Part shown: positions 1 to 9,045 of the stretch, one piece after another
How positions within the stretch are numbered: the stretch's first letter is position 1
Layout of the letters: every line of letters starts with the position of its first letter
Assembly: GCA_964448285.1 (NCBI GenBank)
Contig: CAYUWG010000090.1
Coordinates: forward strand, 1-12,306
Length of the DNA: 12,306 bases
From: CAYUWG01 sp964448285
GTDB lineage: Bacteria > Bacteroidota > Ignavibacteria > SZUA-365
Reading direction: 5' to 3'
Position numbers and translations under genes: made by a program
The notes under the pieces: generated by a model
The model's input: the letters and a program-made list of their open reading frames with translations, nothing else
What the model was told of the DNA's origin: nothing
Database searches by the model: none

Positions 1-383
1 AACGTCGTCGGGATGGCGCGGATATCGCCGTATGTGGATGCGACTTTCCCATCGGGATCGATGACGACGGGATACGTGATCTTGTACTTCTCGACGAACG
101 GCGTCACCTTCTCCCACTTCTCACCGAGCGATATGCCCACGATCTCCAATCCCTTCGATTTGTACTTGTCATAGACTTTCAGGAAACCGGGAATTTCCAT
201 CTTGCACGGACCGCACCACGTTGCCCAGAAATTGATGACGACGACTTTTTTCTGTACTGCAGCGAGATCGAAAAGGCTGCCGTCTCCTTGCTTCAGCGAG
301 AAGACCGGCGCTTTCTTGGATTGTCCCGTTGCGTTGCCCGCAAGCATCGAGAGTATGATGATGGGAAGAAGTATCTGTTTCAT
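1..383 (-). CDS. Periplasmic TlpA/ResA-type thioredoxin-like protein (C-terminus cut by window edge)
   Basis: A thiol-disulfide oxidoreductase of the TlpA/ResA/peroxiredoxin-like group. The first 127 residues are visible and the gene continues past the left edge. Residues 1-20 form a signal peptide (K2, then the hydrophobic run ILLPIIILSML, and a likely cleavage site near ATG-QS), which places the protein in the periplasm. The fold then starts with the strand VVVINFWATWCGPC; the redox pair is C57 and C60, in the WCGPC motif. The second half shows GLEIVGISL, the TYPVVIDPDGKV strand typical of AhpC/TSA-related members, and an IPT motif with the expected cis-proline at P125. Family members reduce periplasmic disulfides, for example in cytochrome c maturation or general repair; the substrate cannot be told here. 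The ATG at 383 has only a weak AGG upstream. It follows corA on the same strand after an 85-nt gap and may be co-transcribed. The family call is firm, the exact role is open. Confidence 0.93.
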   Translation of the reverse strand, partial: MKQILLPIIILSMLAGNATGQSKKAPVFSLKQGDGSLFDLAAVQKKVVVINFWATWCGPCKMEIPGFLKVYDKYKSKGLEIVGISLGEKWEKVTPFVEKYKITYPVVIDPDGKVASTYGDIRAIPTT

Positions 384-468
384 AATGAACCTGTATTGAA
401 TGCGAAAAAACTGTTGCTAATTAACAACCACAGCGGCGCCTGTTGCAAGGGGAAAACGGAGCTACATC

Positions 469-1542
469 TCATATCCATTTCTTCTTGCGGAAGTAATACA
501 GCAGCGCCAGCGCAGCAGCGAGCATGACACCCCATGCGAAAGCGTAACCCCACGGCCACGTCAGCTCGGGCATGTATGCGAAGTTCATCCCATACACACC
601 CGCGATGAACGTCAACGGAATGAAGATCGTCGCAATGATCGTGAGCACTTTCATCACTTCGTTCATGCGGTTGCTCATCATCGACATGTAGAGGTCAACG
701 AGACCGGAAACCATGTCGCGGTACGTTTCCACCGTATCGATCACCTGGATCGTGTGGTCGTACACGTCGCGGAGGAAGACGCTCGTCTCTTTCTTCATTA
801 ACGACGATTCCGTGCGCTGCAATCCTCCGATGACTTCGCGCAAAGGCCAGATCGACCTTCGTAAAAAGATGAGCTCTCTCCTGATGTCATGGATGTCCTG
901 CAGCGTGTTCGGGAGCGGATGATGGAGCAGTGTATCCTCCAACTGCTCGATGCGCCCGCCGATCGATTCGAGAATCACGAAATACGAATCCACGACGGCA
1001 TCGATCAACGCATAGCAGAGATAATCCGGACCGACGGAACGAATGCGACCCTTTCCGCTTTCGATGCGCGCGCGAATCGGATCGAACACGTCGCCCTTGA
1101 TCCCTTCCTGAAAAGACAGCACGCTCTCCTCCGCGAGAATGATGCTGATCTGTTCGGCAAGGAGACTGCCACCCTCGCCAAGCCGAAGCATCTTCATCAC
1201 GATGAAGAGGTACTTTTCATACTCTTCCATCTTCGGCCGCTGGTCGGTGTTGAGAATATCTTCCACCGTCAGCGGATGGAGAGAAAACTGCCGGCCGATC
1301 GAAGTAAGAATTTGTGTATCGCTGACGCCATCGACGTTGTACCATGAAACCGAAACGCCGGGGACAACTTCTTCGACTGGAACGATGCCGCGCTCATACC
1401 GATCACAGTCGTAGCGAATACGCTCGATGGTTACTCCCTTCGCGACTTCCTCACCCGACGTGAGAAGGCTTCCCGGTGAAACGCCGATTTTGTGCGCCCG
1501 CTTTCGCGGAACATGACTGCGAATGGAACTGCGTTTACGCAT
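469..1542 (-). CDS. corA: CorA-family Mg2+/Co2+ transport protein
   Basis: A homopentameric inner-membrane channel that takes up Mg2+ (also Co2+ or Ni2+ in many members). The product is 357 residues, a normal CorA length. The N-terminal cytoplasmic domain contains recognisable blocks, including SWYNVDGVSD, HPLTVEDILN, QRPKMEEYEKYLFIVMKML and the long stalk helix region ending VDLYMSMMSNRMNEVMKVLT. Two C-terminal membrane helices follow, at about 295-317 and 330-352. The hallmark YGMNF, with GMN at about 318-320, closes the first one, and a basic tail (RKKKWI) ends the protein. I chose the ATG at 1542: a GGGA lies 7 nt upstream and the sprA stop (1547-1545) ends 2 nt before it. A TTG at 1548 would add two residues but sits directly against that GGGA and is less likely. 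Overlap of the ribosome site with the end of sprA implies translational coupling. The residues before WYN are rich in R and K, so the extreme N-terminus is less conserved. The family assignment is secure. Confidence 0.96.
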   Translation of the reverse strand: MRKRSSIRSHVPRKRAHKIGVSPGSLLTSGEEVAKGVTIERIRYDCDRYERGIVPVEEVVPGVSVSWYNVDGVSDTQILTSIGRQFSLHPLTVEDILNTDQRPKMEEYEKYLFIVMKMLRLGEGGSLLAEQISIILAEESVLSFQEGIKGDVFDPIRARIESGKGRIRSVGPDYLCYALIDAVVDSYFVILESIGGRIEQLEDTLLHHPLPNTLQDIHDIRRELIFLRRSIWPLREVIGGLQRTESSLMKKETSVFLRDVYDHTIQVIDTVETYRDMVSGLVDLYMSMMSNRMNEVMKVLTIIATIFIPLTFIAGVYGMNFAYMPELTWPWGYAFAWGVMLAAALALLYYFRKKKWI

Positions 1543-1544
1543 GG

Positions 1545-4500
1545 TCAATTCCCGGTGATCGAGATTCGTATTTCAAGGCCGCCTTCGTGCACCGTGGTCC
1601 CGGGAATGCGCGAACCGACGGATGTGTCGGGCTTCGTGCGCTGGTAGCGATAGAAGAGCGACGAGGTCACGCGCTGGCTGATGACGTACCGAACGCGCGG
1701 TTCGATGGTGATGCGCGTCGTTCCTTCGCGCGGCTGTCCTTCGCTGTCCAACGCGTTGATGTCGTAAGTGCGGGAATTCGTCTTGTTGAGTGAAAACGAA
1801 AAACTGAAGTCGATATCGTTTTTCAGGTTGAGGCCGAAGAGCGGCAGTTCGAAACCGGCCTTGCGGAAATTCGCGGTCAGCGTGATTTCGTTCGACTCCG
1901 TTTCCACGATGTTGTTCGATGAGGTGTTCAGGTCGAACGTCTTCTGCGTTCCCCAACGGCTCGTGACGTTCAGGTCGCCGTTCCAGATTCTGTTGAAACC
2001 GAAATTCAGCCCGATGAGCGGAGCGAAGTTGTAACCGACTCGCTTGTTCTCGGTGATCTGTGAACCGTCGTCCTGGTTGAGGCGATGGCTCGAAGTGAGC
2101 GTTGAGGTGTACCGATGCTCGAACGAAATGCGATCAGCGAAGCCGGAGATGAGGCCGATTTTCTCTATGCCGTCCCATCGCACGCTCCAGTTCACGCGAG
2201 GGAAGAAACCGCTGAGCACTTTCGTGAGCCAGGGCACCGCCTCGAAGCCTTCTTCGAATGCCTCTGCGAGTTTCTCGGAATTCGTCCGCCGGTCGGACGG
2301 ATCGTTGAGCAGTTGCTGATAGCGCTCGTTGACGTTGCCAACGTTCGTGTTGAAGTAGCTGAAGAAGAGGAAATCGGGGAACGTCATGTATGAACGCTCG
2401 AACTGTCCCGTTGCCGTAACGCTCGTAATCGTCGCCTGGCCGAGACTGTCGGTGCGCAGTTGCGTGTTCTTGTTGCTCGACCACCGGAGATTCCAATCGA
2501 GATCAATTCTTGCGCCTTCCCAGAGCGGCCTGTTCGTGCGAACGGAGAACGTATTCGATTGCGTGAAATTGTCCGTGTAAGTCCCGTTCGGATTTGCCGC
2601 GCGCAAACCGCGTTCATATCCATCGATGCCGACGAACGGAAACGTCCGTCGAAATGCGAGCGTGCCCGACGACGGATTCGGGTCGCTGACCAACCCGAGT
2701 TGATACAATCGTGATGGTCCGCGATCGGCGTTCGCCGGATTGCTCCATATCGGCGACGTCCAGAACGTGCCGAAGCCCGTTTCCCCTCGCACGCCGGAAA
2801 CCGTGCTTGCATTCGTTTGGGCGAAGGAGATGCCGACGTTTTCGTATTCAAGAAACGGAATCTTGATGAGCCAATACGCGAGCTTCCCAAAAATCTCTCC
2901 GATGGAAGGTCCGGATGGCTCGAACTCGATCTTCAGCGAATCCGTCGGTGGAGCAGCCCCGGTCGTGTCCGGCTGGCTGAGCTGCTGCATCAATCGTTGT
3001 ATTTCCTGATCTTCCTGCATGTACTGCTCTTTCAATCGCGCGGCTTCCTTTGGATTCGCCTTTTGCATCTGCTCGCTCAGCTTTTGAAGTTCCATCTGCC
3101 TTTCGCGCAAGTCCCGTTTCGCTCTGTCGGCTTCCGTTTCGACTCTGCGCCTGCCGGGCATTCCCGTTCGCTCCGGCGTCTGTTCGCTTTCGCTCGAAGG
3201 CGATTCGAACAGCGGATCGAACAGCGATTTGATTTTGACATTCAGTTGGAGATTCGACGAAGCGTTGTACCCTGCCGTCCTTCCGAGACCCGCCTGCTGA
3301 AGATTTTCCTGCCAGTAGTAGTTCACCGTATAGCTTGCGGAGAGGTCGGCGTAGCGGTCGATGTTGAACAGGTTCGGAATGCGCGGGCGGCTGTTGATCG
3401 CCACCTGCTGTGTGTAGCGCATCGGAATGCCGAGGTTGAGATTTCCGCCGCGTCCGAAAAAGATGTCGTTGAAAATCTCGGAGCTTCGGCGCTGGCGTAC
3501 GACCGGATTGCCGAGAAAATCGAGCACCGGGTCTCCATTCTCGTCGAGGATGTACTCGGTCTCGAAATGCAGGAGCGATGTGTTCATCGTTGCGTTGTAC
3601 GTTCCGCTGATATTGAGCAAACCGTTTTCCGAAAGCGTGTGTGCGAGATTCATGGAACGGGTGTGCGTGAAGCCGCGGATGTACGGACGTTCCTGCCTTG
3701 GGTCGCGATGTTGCTCTTCCGTGCGCGAGCGCTGCATGTCCGCTGAAGCGCCGAAGCGCGATGGGAGGTAGTAGATTTTGAAGTCGCGGTAGTGGTCAAG
3801 GAGGAACACGCCGCTGAAGAGATTCTTGAACGGCTGAATGTAGCCCTCCCGGCCGAAATCGAACGAGTATGCCGTCCGTGCCGTCCATTGCCATTCACGC
3901 TTCCCCTGCAAGACGGGGTCACGGAAGCGAATGATCGAGTAGTTGAAACTCAGTTCGAGTCGATTGACGAAATTCTGAACGAGCCAGCTTTCCCCGGGCG
4001 CTTTCAATCGCACGGTAGGAATCGCCCATGAGTCCCGGATTTCTAACGTCTGCGTTGCAAACCGGGCATCCCGCACGGCTAAGTCGATCTCATGCTGCGG
4101 CGCACCGGCTGCACGCATCTGCTCGATGAGAATGCGAATCGAACCTTCGACGTCCACGTCGGGCTGGCCGGGGAGAAGCAACGGCTTGCGAAGGTTTTCC
4201 GCGTGTGAATACGTGATGCGTAACTGCGTCCCCTGCCACTCCTTGGGAAATGCCTTGTCGATGTTCAAGGTCGTACTCATGTTCCAGTTCGTCGTGTAGG
4301 ACCGCGTACTGCTGAACCGCTCTGCCAAGGTGTGGAAGAACGGATCGGAGTAATTGATGTTCGCATTGATATCCGCGATATCTGCAAGGCGAAGATTGAC
4401 GCTTCCCATATACGCAACACCGTTTCGCTCATCCGGGCCGACGACGCGCAGCTCGTTGAGCCACACCTGTCCGGTAATCGGTCGGTTCGTCGTGTTGAGA

Positions 4501-7500
4501 TTTCGCACCCCGGCGGATATGAATCGCACACTGACGATATCGGGACAGCCCTTCACTTTGAATACCGCACCCGGTTGTCCTCCGGGCACGGGGATATCCG
4601 CGCTTTCGTTGCACGAGTCGCGCTGCGTTTTCACGGCCGTCAAATCGCTGAAGCGAATCGAAACTTCGTTGCGAAAATCCCAACCCGGATAGACCGGCGA
4701 ACGATATTCGTAGTAGTTCAACGTGTCGATGCCGAATCGCATGACGATCTCGTATGGCTCGTTTGCCAATTGCGGATCGCCGTGCACGTACATCTTCATG
4801 GACTCGTAATTGAACAGGTCGATGCCGTTGGGAAATTGCCGGTATGCTTCGCGTATCGTCGTGTCGGGGAGATTTCGAAACACGAGCGCAAGCGATTGTT
4901 CGTTGCCGAAGACTTCCTGGTCGGGCCGCCTGCGGTCACGCTCACGAATGACGCCCGGCGGGCTTGTGTAATCGGGATTGTCTTCGATGTTGACCACCGA
5001 GACGTTAAACAGCGAATCGTTGCGCGTGCGCTCGTACCATTGATTGCCGGTGAAGTTGAACTCCGCGATACGGATGTTGAGTGCGCCGTCAGCACCCGTG
5101 ACGAGCATGCGAAGGAACTCGACGTTATCCAACGCGGGACTTCCCTCCGTCGTTTTGAACTGCGAGAGAGGAATGCGGAACTGATACCAGCCGTTCGTTC
5201 CGCCGCCGACGACGTAGGGATTCCGCTGAGTCGGATCGACGCTGAAGGAGAACTTCGACGAATCGAGATCGATCTCATATTGGAAATAGTCGTTCGTGAG
5301 ATCGAGCACGCCGTTGTTGTTCAGGTCTTCCGTGTCGGGAAACTGCCCGGCGGGGTCGTCGATGTTTCCCTGCGTGCCGTTGAACTGATCCCAGTTGCTC
5401 GCGTTGTAAACGAAGTTATCTCCGCTCGGATCGTTGGGATCGAGGTTGTACAGAGTGATCTCATTTGCAAACGCGATCTTCTCTTCGGCGTCGGTGAGCA
5501 TGTCAAGTCCGATATCCTCGCCGGGGTTGAGAATGCCGTTTCGGATCGAGGCGGGATTCACGAGATCCTCGGAGTTCAACGTCCCGTTCGGAATGACGTC
5601 TTCCGAAACCTTTCCCAGATCGATTAGAAGCTTTGCCTGCGGCTGAAAGCTTTCCACTTTCATCCAGAGTTCGATGTAGTTGTAATTCCCATCGACGAGG
5701 TTCGTCGCGTTGACCGGCAGGAGCCTAATCATGCCCGCCCAGTTCTCGCGTGGATTGGAAAGCTGCGGAGTGTAGTTGAACTGCCCGCGCCGCGCCGGAT
5801 CGAATTCAAGGTCAAGTACGGTGACGCGCTGGTCTTCACGCGCCGCGAGACGGTCGGGCCAGATGTCGGTCACCACGACGGTGCGGTTGCTCGGTGCAGA
5901 GATCGGAAGGTTGAACCAATTGAGCTTCGCACGGCGCGAGTTCATCATCGAGTCGTTCGCTGCAGCGAATGTCGGGAGTGTCGCGGGAACGGATGCAAGC
6001 CGCCAGACGGAGTAAGCCGTTTGGAGCGGAATGAACATACGCGAGCCTTCGAAGTCATCGATGTATGCAATACCCAATTCGTTATCGGTTGGGATCGTGC
6101 TCTTCTTCGTGTTCGGATCGGGGATCATCATTGCGCCTTCGCCCTGAATCGTCAGCGTGGATTTCTCCTTCGTCTGAATGAAGGGTAGCGTGTTGAGCGC
6201 GTCGGTGATGAACGGCACGTCCAATCGTGTTCGCGCGTCGAATCCGAACATCGTGTTGTTTATCGGCTCTTCTCCGATGCGGACTTTATCGCTCAACGTC
6301 TGCTGATTGAGAGTCAGAAGCGTGAATCCGAGAAACGTTTCTTTCCCAAGCGCTGCTTCGCCTCGCACACCGAGCAGCGTTTTCGAAGCGAACGAGAACA
6401 GATCCTGCCGCTCGTAGTCGATATCGACTTTGGCGCCGGGGATCAACGCTTCCTCTTTCAGAATCCGCACTTGCCCGCTGAGTTCATCGACGGTGTAATC
6501 CGGGCCTTTGGTCATAGGCTGGCCATTGAGCAAAACACGCACGCTGCCGGGTACGACGTTGAAACCGAGATTGTACACTGCAGAACTCGTTCCGCGCGTC
6601 GTTCCGACGATCAGAATTTTATCACGCTGGCTTTGGCGCGCTATGGTCTTCGTCGTGTCATACACTTCCGGGAAGAGGAAGGGCTCGATCTTCGCCGGAT
6701 CGGTATTGGGAAAAGTGAGATAGATCGAGCGCAGGCCGCTGTTCCATGGTTCGAGCGTCGGGAAAATGATCTCGCCGCGTACCGGGTCAACCGTGAGCCC
6801 GGGGAGAAAGTCGATCTTCCCATCGGGAGGCGGGCCGCTTTCATTCGTATAGTCCACACCGAACAGACGCAGGAGCGGAATGCTGATGTCCGGGAGGTTG
6901 TCCAAATCCGACTGGCCTCCCTCGCGATAGATGATCTTGAAGTTCGCAAGGTCCTCCGCCTTCATGTTGCGCATGTTGAGCGAATAGATGCTGCGCACTT
7001 TGTGCTTCCACGCTTTCTTGAACGAAGGGCTGAGGTTCTTCGGCTTCACTAATTTCAAAACGAGCCGCGGGTCCGTCTGGGCAGTGAAGCGCGGGTCGTT
7101 GACGAAGGTCCCGAAGAAGATATCGTCTTCCGGTCCGCTGCCGTTCTCGATGCGGTATGCCACGGCGATCACCTGGTCGTCCTGCACGTTCTGATTCATC
7201 GTCAGAATGCCGGTCACCGGATTGTAACTGTAATCGACGTCCTTTTTCAATCGCTTGAAGTTTCCGACTTCGACAAGCCCCGATTGCGATTCGAGTTTGT
7301 TGTTGGGGTCGATCAGCACGCGAAGGCTGTCCGGGTATTGCGGGTCGCTTTGCTGATATAGATGAACGTTGGGGATCAGATCGATGAGAGCGATACCCTT
7401 CCGTTCTTCCGGATCGGTAACGACGCCGGCTGACGCGGGCCGTGTGATCCACACTTCGATATCCTTGATGTACAGGTCGGGACGCAGTTGCAACGGCGCG

Positions 7501-8885
7501 GTGCGATTCTCCGCGCGGTAGTTGTAGTACGACTCGTACACCGTTCGCAAATCGGCCGACGATTGCGGTTCCCTGTAATCGAGGTTGACGAAATAGTGAT
7601 TGTCCGAGTAGTCATAGGCGCGGCGCTCGAACTTCTGCTCGGTCGAACCACCGGAAACGGTGAGTCGGTTTGCCTCTCCTTTTTTCTGGCTCGCAACCGT
7701 GCTCAACCGCAACGGCCCAACGAGAAATTCTGCCTTGATCCCGAACAACGCCCCGCTCCCTCCGACGAGGGTTGACGGCGTTTGCAACGAGACATTCCCT
7801 GCTTCAACGGATTGCACGACTTCATCTTCGTAGCCGGTGTATTTGATCTTGAGTTGATTCTCGTAATCGAACGTACGCTCGGTACTCCAGTCCGCGCGGA
7901 TGCTGAGCTTGTCACCGATCAGCCCGTTGACGTTCACCTGGACTTGCTGCCTGAAATTCGGGGAGAATTGCGTTTGATTGAGAAACACCGATTGCTGGTC
8001 GGAGGACTCGATGCGGAAGCCTGCATTGATGTCGATTGCTCCGCTGATTCGCAGGCTGATTCGGCTGCGGTCTCCGAAAATGCTCATGAGCGGATTCGGA
8101 GGAATGGGAATATCGAACTCCGTCAAGCGCCCGAAGATGTTCGTAAGGTCGTCCCCAGTGCCTGTCTTCTGTTTGGTGACGTACTCAAGTGTACGACGGT
8201 CGCGCTCATACTCATATCGCCTGCGGATATATTCATCGAGCGACATCTCCAACGGAACGCGGATATCCTTTCCGTTCACCACCTCGCGAATCAGCACGAC
8301 ATTTCGCGCGGAATCCACTTTGATGATTCGTTGAATGCCTCTACCGCCTGACGGCTGAAGATAGATCGGAGAGATCCGTTGTGGAAACGGCGTCGCAACA
8401 GGCCCCGACTTGGGACGATCCGGTAAGAACGTTGCGCGTGCCGTCGAGTCGGAAGGCGGGATCTCGAGACTATCGACCGCACTCCGTTTCAATTCTGAAG
8501 CGAACGATGCAATACGCAATGCATCGTCGAAGCCGATGTTCATCGCCGATAGCGAGGCATCTTTTTCGAACGACGGTTTGGATTGATCGACCTGTGAAAG
8601 AGTATCACCGAATGCCGGCGTCGTTTCTATCGCCAAAGAATCGACTGTGCTTTCGTTCACAGGTCTTGCATTCGTGCTGAAAGATTCCAGACTCAGCGTC
8701 TGAAGAGTCCGCTCCCACACAGCCGCACCTCGCACACTCATGCGATGGGACACGGAGGTTGCGCCGACTCCTTCGAAAACGACGAGCCAATAGCCGACAC
8801 CCACGGTCAATGCCGCAACGAGGGAAAGAGCTTTATATATGGAAACCCGGCCTTGTAATCGGACTGGTAAACTGAATGACTTCAG
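1545..8885 (-). CDS. sprA: SprA/Sov-type outer-membrane translocon of the type IX secretion system
   Basis: The giant beta-barrel through which T9SS cargo crosses the outer membrane (SprA in Flavobacterium, Sov in Porphyromonas). The length of about 2,446 residues matches the family. Numbering from the CTG at 8885, residues 1-40 form a signal peptide: basic n-region (K2, R9, R13, K18), then the hydrophobic run ALSLVAALTVGVGYWLVVF. Family blocks follow in order: GDKLSIRADWSTERTFDYEN and KYTGYEDEVVQSVEAGNVS near 330-365; AYIDDFEGSR with D943/D944; the Asp/Asn loop DLNNNGVLD at 1187-1195; FNDIFFGRGG at 1805-1814; a charged, Gln-rich probable coiled coil at about 1915-1970; and a run of amphipathic strands to the C-terminus ending RISITGN. 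The frame is intact. A TTG at 8810 gives a 2,421-residue alternative, but it lacks a ribosome site and would start inside the hydrophobic segment. corA begins 2 nt after the stop. A sensor kinase is divergent. Family identity is near certain; the start is an inference. Confidence 0.95.
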   Translation of the reverse strand: MKSFSLPVRLQGRVSIYKALSLVAALTVGVGYWLVVFEGVGATSVSHRMSVRGAAVWERTLQTLSLESFSTNARPVNESTVDSLAIETTPAFGDTLSQVDQSKPSFEKDASLSAMNIGFDDALRIASFASELKRSAVDSLEIPPSDSTARATFLPDRPKSGPVATPFPQRISPIYLQPSGGRGIQRIIKVDSARNVVLIREVVNGKDIRVPLEMSLDEYIRRRYEYERDRRTLEYVTKQKTGTGDDLTNIFGRLTEFDIPIPPNPLMSIFGDRSRISLRISGAIDINAGFRIESSDQQSVFLNQTQFSPNFRQQVQVNVNGLIGDKLSIRADWSTERTFDYENQLKIKYTGYEDEVVQSVEAGNVSLQTPSTLVGGSGALFGIKAEFLVGPLRLSTVASQKKGEANRLTVSGGSTEQKFERRAYDYSDNHYFVNLDYREPQSSADLRTVYESYYNYRAENRTAPLQLRPDLYIKDIEVWITRPASAGVVTDPEERKGIALIDLIPNVHLYQQSDPQYPDSLRVLIDPNNKLESQSGLVEVGNFKRLKKDVDYSYNPVTGILTMNQNVQDDQVIAVAYRIENGSGPEDDIFFGTFVNDPRFTAQTDPRLVLKLVKPKNLSPSFKKAWKHKVRSIYSLNMRNMKAEDLANFKIIYREGGQSDLDNLPDISIPLLRLFGVDYTNESGPPPDGKIDFLPGLTVDPVRGEIIFPTLEPWNSGLRSIYLTFPNTDPAKIEPFLFPEVYDTTKTIARQSQRDKILIVGTTRGTSSAVYNLGFNVVPGSVRVLLNGQPMTKGPDYTVDELSGQVRILKEEALIPGAKVDIDYERQDLFSFASKTLLGVRGEAALGKETFLGFTLLTLNQQTLSDKVRIGEEPINNTMFGFDARTRLDVPFITDALNTLPFIQTKEKSTLTIQGEGAMMIPDPNTKKSTIPTDNELGIAYIDDFEGSRMFIPLQTAYSVWRLASVPATLPTFAAANDSMMNSRRAKLNWFNLPISAPSNRTVVVTDIWPDRLAAREDQRVTVLDLEFDPARRGQFNYTPQLSNPRENWAGMIRLLPVNATNLVDGNYNYIELWMKVESFQPQAKLLIDLGKVSEDVIPNGTLNSEDLVNPASIRNGILNPGEDIGLDMLTDAEEKIAFANEITLYNLDPNDPSGDNFVYNASNWDQFNGTQGNIDDPAGQFPDTEDLNNNGVLDLTNDYFQYEIDLDSSKFSFSVDPTQRNPYVVGGGTNGWYQFRIPLSQFKTTEGSPALDNVEFLRMLVTGADGALNIRIAEFNFTGNQWYERTRNDSLFNVSVVNIEDNPDYTSPPGVIRERDRRRPDQEVFGNEQSLALVFRNLPDTTIREAYRQFPNGIDLFNYESMKMYVHGDPQLANEPYEIVMRFGIDTLNYYEYRSPVYPGWDFRNEVSIRFSDLTAVKTQRDSCNESADIPVPGGQPGAVFKVKGCPDIVSVRFISAGVRNLNTTNRPITGQVWLNELRVVGPDERNGVAYMGSVNLRLADIADINANINYSDPFFHTLAERFSSTRSYTTNWNMSTTLNIDKAFPKEWQGTQLRITYSHAENLRKPLLLPGQPDVDVEGSIRILIEQMRAAGAPQHEIDLAVRDARFATQTLEIRDSWAIPTVRLKAPGESWLVQNFVNRLELSFNYSIIRFRDPVLQGKREWQWTARTAYSFDFGREGYIQPFKNLFSGVFLLDHYRDFKIYYLPSRFGASADMQRSRTEEQHRDPRQERPYIRGFTHTRSMNLAHTLSENGLLNISGTYNATMNTSLLHFETEYILDENGDPVLDFLGNPVVRQRRSSEIFNDIFFGRGGNLNLGIPMRYTQQVAINSRPRIPNLFNIDRYADLSASYTVNYYWQENLQQAGLGRTAGYNASSNLQLNVKIKSLFDPLFESPSSESEQTPERTGMPGRRRVETEADRAKRDLRERQMELQKLSEQMQKANPKEAARLKEQYMQEDQEIQRLMQQLSQPDTTGAAPPTDSLKIEFEPSGPSIGEIFGKLAYWLIKIPFLEYENVGISFAQTNASTVSGVRGETGFGTFWTSPIWSNPANADRGPSRLYQLGLVSDPNPSSGTLAFRRTFPFVGIDGYERGLRAANPNGTYTDNFTQSNTFSVRTNRPLWEGARIDLDWNLRWSSNKNTQLRTDSLGQATITSVTATGQFERSYMTFPDFLFFSYFNTNVGNVNERYQQLLNDPSDRRTNSEKLAEAFEEGFEAVPWLTKVLSGFFPRVNWSVRWDGIEKIGLISGFADRISFEHRYTSTLTSSHRLNQDDGSQITENKRVGYNFAPLIGLNFGFNRIWNGDLNVTSRWGTQKTFDLNTSSNNIVETESNEITLTANFRKAGFELPLFGLNLKNDIDFSFSFSLNKTNSRTYDINALDSEGQPREGTTRITIEPRVRYVISQRVTSSLFYRYQRTKPDTSVGSRIPGTTVHEGGLEIRISITGN
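1550..1553 (-). promoter_or_regulatory. corA ribosome binding site inside the end of sprA
   Basis: GGGA lies across the penultimate codons of sprA, 7 nt before the corA ATG at 1542. The sprA TGA sits between this site and the ATG. Ribosomes ending sprA would therefore be placed to restart at corA. The site also decides the start: a TTG at 1548 is too close to it. Confidence 0.6.
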
Positions 8886-8893
8886 ACAGCGAA

Positions 8894-8898
8894 CTCCT
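8894..8898 (-). promoter_or_regulatory. Shine-Dalgarno AGGAG that supports a CTG start for sprA
   Basis: AGGAG on the minus strand lies 8 nt before an in-frame CTG (8885-8883). No ATG, GTG or TTG occurs in this frame between the upstream in-frame stop (a TGA near 9040) and the TTG at 8810. The 25 added residues supply the basic n-region and first half of the signal peptide. The TTG at 8810 has only pyrimidine-rich sequence before it. Confidence 0.55.
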
Positions 8899-9045
8899 GC
8901 AAAGACACAGTAATGAATTACCTGCGATACCGTAGGCAGTAACGAAGCGTCCGATAGAAGCCTTTTCGTGATGTGAAGGGGGGATGTTCGAGGGAGTGTA
9001 ATGCAGTCATGAAAGCCGGCAACGCGATTATTTCAACATTGCCGT

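Noticed and set aside
384..468. Possible terminator between corA and the thioredoxin gene
   Set aside because: Only a 4-bp ACAG/CTGT stem is visible, without a U-run. Read-through transcription is more likely.
4332..5627. 431-codon open frame on the plus strand, antisense to sprA
   Set aside because: Its composition is Arg/Val/Glu/His-rich with no domain, it has no neighbouring operon, and it is fully opposite a well-conserved sprA region. It is a shadow of GC-biased codon use. The 2817-3746 plus-strand frame is rejected for the same reason.
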